From the NCBI GenBank assembly GCA_903813345.2, contig CAIIXF020000006.1, forward strand, positions 13,770,348 through 13,834,347: 64,000 nt of DNA, given 5' to 3'. Shown here piece by piece: positions 59,340 to 64,000 of the stretch. The notes beneath the pieces were generated by a model. It searched no databases and was not told the DNA's origin. It was given only the letters and a program-made list of their open reading frames with translations. The stretch's first letter is position 1, and each line of letters begins with the position of its first letter. Made by a program: the position numbers and the translations under genes. This DNA comes from Owenia fusiformis. Taxonomy: Eukaryota; Annelida; Polychaeta; Sabellida; Oweniidae.

Positions 59340-62139
59340 CTGAAATAAGCATCCTTGATGAAAGTTGTTCAAGGCAGAATCAGCGAGAAAAAGTAGGTGT
59401 AATTGTTTGCTATCTCCATTTGGCACAGTAATGAAGTAGCTGATACAACCTTGAGTGCATTGTAAGCAAGATTAATATAGAGCCATAACACCTCTCTCTG
59501 ATAGCTAGAGGAGGCTTGATGTCTTCATCAACTTCAAATTGTCCTGGTTCACTTCATATATGTTTGATCCACCAGGGTTTTTATTAACTAGTGGAGAGGT
59601 GGAGACAAAAACTCCAGATTTTGGTTTGTGTATTTTTCTGAAATAGCAAAGATTATTCCCAGGACTAATACATTAGAAATTCTCCCCTCTCTTATCCTTA
59701 CTCTAATTTGCCAAGGGACCAAAGACTCAATCCATTGCCTTTATGTGAAAATAATGTATATAGACAGATAACTAAAGCTTCACTCTGGAGGAATATGACA
59801 TTTTGAACCCACCATCTGTAAAGTGTATGAACACATTAACAAAGAAATCCCTAACAATAACACACTAATAACACACCTTGTTTGAGCCTTTGTAGCCATT
59901 GTAGAAATTCAACAATGTCATGTTCACTCAAATAGATCACAGAAGCCACTAAGAGAGATAGAGAAAGAATGTTTTCATGACCTGGGTTCAAGGAAAGTTT
60001 CCTTTGAGTTGTTAGAGAGTTCTCTGACTCGTGCCATCAAAGATGAAATTTCAGAGTTATTGAACGTAGATTGGGGTCGGGGAGCTAGTCATTGAGATTT
60101 GTATCATATGTTTTACTTGCGTTGTCATCTTGTATATGTTCTACTGTTTAGTAAGCACAAAGGGCAACATTAGAAAAATACAACATTTTGGATCATCATT
60201 TGATTGATACATGTATATCACATATATTAATTAGACAGTGAGGAGACAACCTTCATCCAAAGGGCTTCATTAATTTTTTTCAGTTCAAATGGGAAGTGAA
60301 ATACCCTTGAAGCATGCCCCCTACTGGCGCCATCTATTTCCAATTTGGAAAAGATGATGCATACTAATACAAGACCCTGATGTAATAATATATGCCCTAT
60401 ATACCAATCAACATCTCAAGTTAAATCTACAGATTAATAGGCCAGAAGGACAATAGATTCCTGGCAATATATAATTGATTCTTCTCATATATCCAATATT
60501 GATATTCATAAACTCCTCTCGTTTATAATCCTCCTTGTATGGTCATACCCTTATTATTCTACATGCATTGATACTTGTTCTCAAATCCATGGAATAAACA
60601 TGAAATAAGGAGTTTTAATTAATCCAGAAGTATAATGAAATGAGATAGTATAGTGTACTTTTTAAGAGGAAACATCTGAGATGAAATAAAAATGCACAGA
60701 GGCATATTGAAGATATTTAGCTATCAATCTTTCAAAATATTTCCTTTTGTGAATACCTATTTTGGTTTTTCATCAGTATTAAATTTTAATGATTGACCGA
60801 TTCTTGCATATTTCTGTATCATTTGAAAGGTTTAGTTCATTCTCTCATTTTATTCATCGCTTATTGCCCACTAGCATTCATGGTGAGGAAAGTGCGTGAA
60901 ATTATTGTAGCATTTTATTCTCTAGAATATCTATTGATCTGAGATAGTCTGAAGAATTATGGTGGCAGTATAAATATGAATGAAATGCAATTGTGAATAG
61001 TAAATATTATTGGATATTTGTGTTAGTTGTAAACAGAGAAAGGTATTTTAACCAGCTGTGTTTATGAACAATGAACGTTTGTTTGCCTCTTAAGAGAGCA
61101 TCTTTCAAAGTGTGAACACCTTTTCCGATAGTTCAATCAATTCCATTTCGTTACATGTTAATCGATTGCACTTCAGTGTGTGATTTTTTGAAATGGGAAA
61201 ACATTTTCTGAATAAGCATCTTTTGAAATGGGAAAACATTTTCTGAATAAAAAACGTTCACTACATACTTATGATTCACTGTCACTAAAGTAGGTTTGGT
61301 GCATGGTTGGAAAAGTCTGATCAATGTTTCTATTGTGTCCTATTGTCTTACCTTTTGTACAGAGTAAAAAACTTCACACTTTTACATGCGAGCCAAATCC
61401 CATTATTTTTATCATCCAGCATTGTGAGAGTTAATGGATAGATTGTATAAACCTAGCTAGAGTAGTTTATTGGAATTTATAAAAATATTGGTGTAGAGTA
61501 ATATTGATATTAGGGGCTCATATGCGGCCCAGAGATTCTAATTAGTCCCATTGTAACAATGCTCAATTAACGAAGACAATTATTCAAAACTTGCAATTAA
61601 GAGGAAAAACAATGCTTCTGGTAGACCCTCTCCTGAAATTAGACTTGGCTTTATTTTTGTACCTTTGTCTTTAATTTCCTAATTTGTAAACAATTTTAGA
61701 AGTTTTTGTCCAGAATTTTGCTTAACCATTTCAAATTATGATAATCATTCTACATTTTTTTTCATCTGGAATATGTAATTTAATGCATGACATTCTTTGA
61801 CTGGGTGTCCTCATACAATCAGATTAGCTGACACTATTTAGTTGACTATGATCAATGCAAATCTATGATATTCCAATAGGGTTTTGTTCCACTGGTGGGA
61901 GCAATGGGATTTCTTGAGCAGTAATGATTGTGACACTCATTTGAATTTTATCGTTCATAGGAATTAATGCCTAATTGTTGGCCGTGACTCACATATGTGT
62001 ATTATTCCTGCATCCATGATTTTTAATGTTTTTCACATAATTCAAAAATATACACATTTCTCTGGAGTTTGTTTTCGAGTCAAAATTTTAAAAATATTTT
62101 TTAAGATTTTACAATCAGGATCAAATTATAGGAAGGATA
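59340..62139. other. Unique DNA, small duplication and a CTCF-like motif
   Basis: A 36-bp unit with TTTTGAAATGGGAAAACATT is duplicated in tandem at about 61185-61251. Otherwise only the motif at 60316-60327 stands out. Confidence 0.5.
60316..60327 (-). promoter_or_regulatory. CTCF-like motif
   Basis: GCCCCCTACTGG matches the published CTCF core written GCCMYCTNSTGG at all positions and is followed by CGCCATCT. CTCF is conserved in bilaterian animals. One motif in 64 kb could be chance. Confidence 0.3.
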
Positions 62140-62148
62140 GAGAATGTA

Positions 62149-62526
62149 TACCCTTTGCATTCGTTTGACTTCACTTCTTAAAAGAGAGCTTCGTCTTCAC
62201 TCTTTCAAACTAAAATAAACCTGTGAACTCACCGCGCCAATCAGTATTCGTCGGCCAAATTTGACCGACGTTCTATATATGGTCATTCATTCTGATGTCA
62301 TCGCTGAGCCCGGAATTGACCAATGACATGCGCATATTTAATTAGAACGCATTTGGCGTATGTTTCTTCAAGCTTGCTGATTGGTGGAAGAGAGGTCAGC
62401 GCGTAGGTCAAAAGTGATTTATTACCCAAACTGTCACCGGTACCCGTCGTGGGGGCGGGGTTACTAAACTGTAACATGGTCTATACTAGGCAGAGTGTAG
62501 TTTAACTAGACTCTGCATGCAGGGTA
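62149..62526 (+). mobile_element. Family A TIR DNA element, copy 3 (full length)
   Basis: 378 bp from TACCCTTTGCATTCGTTTG to CTCTGCATGCAGGGTA, flanked by perfect 9-bp direct repeats GAGAATGTA (62140-62148 and 62527-62535). Of the copies seen, it is closest to copy 1 (5113-6241) and shows the uninterrupted ATTTAATTAGAACG site into which family B inserted there. It retains CCAATCAG, CTGATTGG and GGGGGCGGGG; the CRE is changed to TGATGTCA. No coding capacity. Confidence 0.9.
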
Positions 62527-62535
62527 GAGAATGTA

Positions 62536-64000
62536 TTAGATATTCAGGAATATTATCAGATTTATCAACAATTTTCATAATTTGGTTTTGAATCTGAAAA
62601 TTCCTGGGAGAATTTGCCATCATTGGGAATTGATAGTTGAAGTTGACAGGCTGATATTTCTATCAGATGCAAGATGTGAAGCTTTCCTTAATGATGTATG
62701 TGTACATTAGCTAGTGTACATGTACATGTGTGTACATATAATCTTACTCAAGCAAAAAATTCACTGTCAACACCAGTGTTTGTGGAAGTTGCTCATATTA
62801 TGGAATGTATGAATCCATGCCTTGTGCTTAATATCAATCATTATGTCAATATTATGTTTCTGATTTTATACATAGTCCTTGCTTTCTTTGCAAGAGATGA
62901 AAATGAACTTTGAGTAATTTATTTCTGGGTAGATAAGTGATCAAATAGGATTTAGGCTCAGACAAAATGGTTTCCAATCTGTTTAAATCATTGGGATACA
63001 AGTTGTTAAAACATTACAATTTTAAAACTGTTTTGCTGAACTCATTTTTTATTGGCTAGCTCATAAGTAGCTAAATAGACAATAAATTGTGATCAAATAA
63101 GAAACTATCATCTCCAAATAACATTATCATGGTTTAGGCAGGTATGGGGTATAGACATCCATAGATTTATCTTCTTTATTAGGTTTGATTAAAATTCATT
63201 GATCTTACATATTACTGATGTGCATCATATATAAACAAATGTAGACGTCTTGATTTATGATCATCGAAGATGAGTCTATTTTTTGTCTATTGGTTTGTGA
63301 GAAGGGGTAGCAGTAGACTGCAAGTACTCGAAAAAATATCATACAGGCAATATGGGAGTAGAGAGAATCATTGATGTTGCTATGTGTTAAGACTATTCTT
63401 ACGTAAATTCCCTCTCTTATTTTTCTCAACCCCCGTGTATATTTAGAGGTAATGTTGTTTGTATAGGGGCTTGATGTAAGACTATAGATCTTGGAAATAG
63501 GAATAAAGACAGGTGAATACTATTGCTATAATATACAATGCATGATTATGTTTTACCTGGTGTTAAGGTATATTAATAGGTGTTAAGTAGTTATGTACAT
63601 AGTAATATTCAAGTGGTCTTGAGAAAACGTTCTTTATTCCCTTATTAACATTACATCTGGCTAGTTGTGTATCAACTCTCCTCCCCATTCACTCTCCAGC
63701 CTTCCACATTTATTTGGGCAAAAATGGGAGGGGGACATATTGGGATTCTGAACAATATATACCAAACCTTCCGATCTAGTATATATGGAGGTACAACACC
63801 TTGTTTGACTTGAGGGAGGGCTTCATCTATACTCAGAGTCTGGAATTGAACTGGTAGTCTCAAGAATCCCAGGGTAGTAAATCTATGGCCCAGCCTTTCT
63901 CTATATCTCTATCTGAATATATAGGTATTTCTATCGGGGAATATACAAGGGCTTGATGCAAGACTAGTATAAATCTATTCAACATATTAACCTCCCAATA
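62536..64000. other. Unique DNA, nothing recognised
   Basis: Short ORFs at 62698-62913, 63205-63429 and 63672-63863 have no recognisable domain. GGGCTTGATGCAAGACTAG near 63950 is the dispersed short repeat also seen at about 57679. Confidence 0.5.

Noticed and set aside
1-64000. CRISPR array interpretation of the regular minisatellites
   Set aside because: Units are contiguous without unique spacers, and the sequence is clearly eukaryotic with no cas genes.

Overview
This window looks like intergenic or intronic DNA from an AT-rich animal genome, probably a marine invertebrate. The evidence is the absence of any long conserved ORF, the density of minisatellites, small terminal-inverted-repeat DNA elements, a Helitron/Helentron-like element with internal tandem repeats (like the 'Pearl' elements of bivalves and related repeats of other marine animals), a non-LTR retrotransposon tail, and GT-AG style splice signals. 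I cannot name the species. No bacterial operon, rRNA, tRNA or CRISPR was seen. No protein-coding gene can be asserted. The only clearly homologous protein sequence is the C-terminal end of a non-LTR retrotransposon reverse-transcriptase ORF at 206-679.

Layout. 1-1.55 kb: a 37-bp minisatellite split by the retrotransposon 3' fragment. 4.4-6.35 kb: a 22-bp minisatellite, then an array of short 'ccatggaaaatgcaaattctgc'-type repeats split by a family A DNA element, which is itself split by a family B Helitron-like element. 10.2-11.5 kb: a 60-bp mini family A element, a degraded mariner-like MITE and a GC-rich element with ~28-bp inverted termini. 12-19.6 kb: five tandem arrays and a long inverted repeat at 16.2-16.9 kb. 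20-25.3 kb: mini-A, a mariner-like MITE with a 53-bp internal array, and two family C elements with 6-bp target duplications. 25.3-34 kb: mostly unique AT-rich DNA with a few weak exon candidates, a mini-A and a mariner-like MITE. 34.3-36.5 kb: a 34-bp array and a 1.3-kb family B element with a 442-bp higher-order repeat. 38.8-45.4 kb: full-length family A, a 355-bp x3 tandem repeat and a 1.68-kb C-rich element. 47.8-52.7 kb: a 45-bp array, a 191-bp hAT-like MITE, a damaged family A copy and a CCC...GGG element. 53-64 kb: a TATA/CCAAT promoter-like site with a splice donor, a 27-bp array, a CTCF-like motif and a full-length family A element.

The best-supported biology is the transposon stratigraphy. 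Family A has perfect 9-bp target duplications at all three full-length copies, and two of those copies serve as near-empty-site references for the family B insertion in the third. Several unrelated element families have independently expanded internal tandem repeats. The exon candidates rest on splice signals plus short open frames only and are low confidence.
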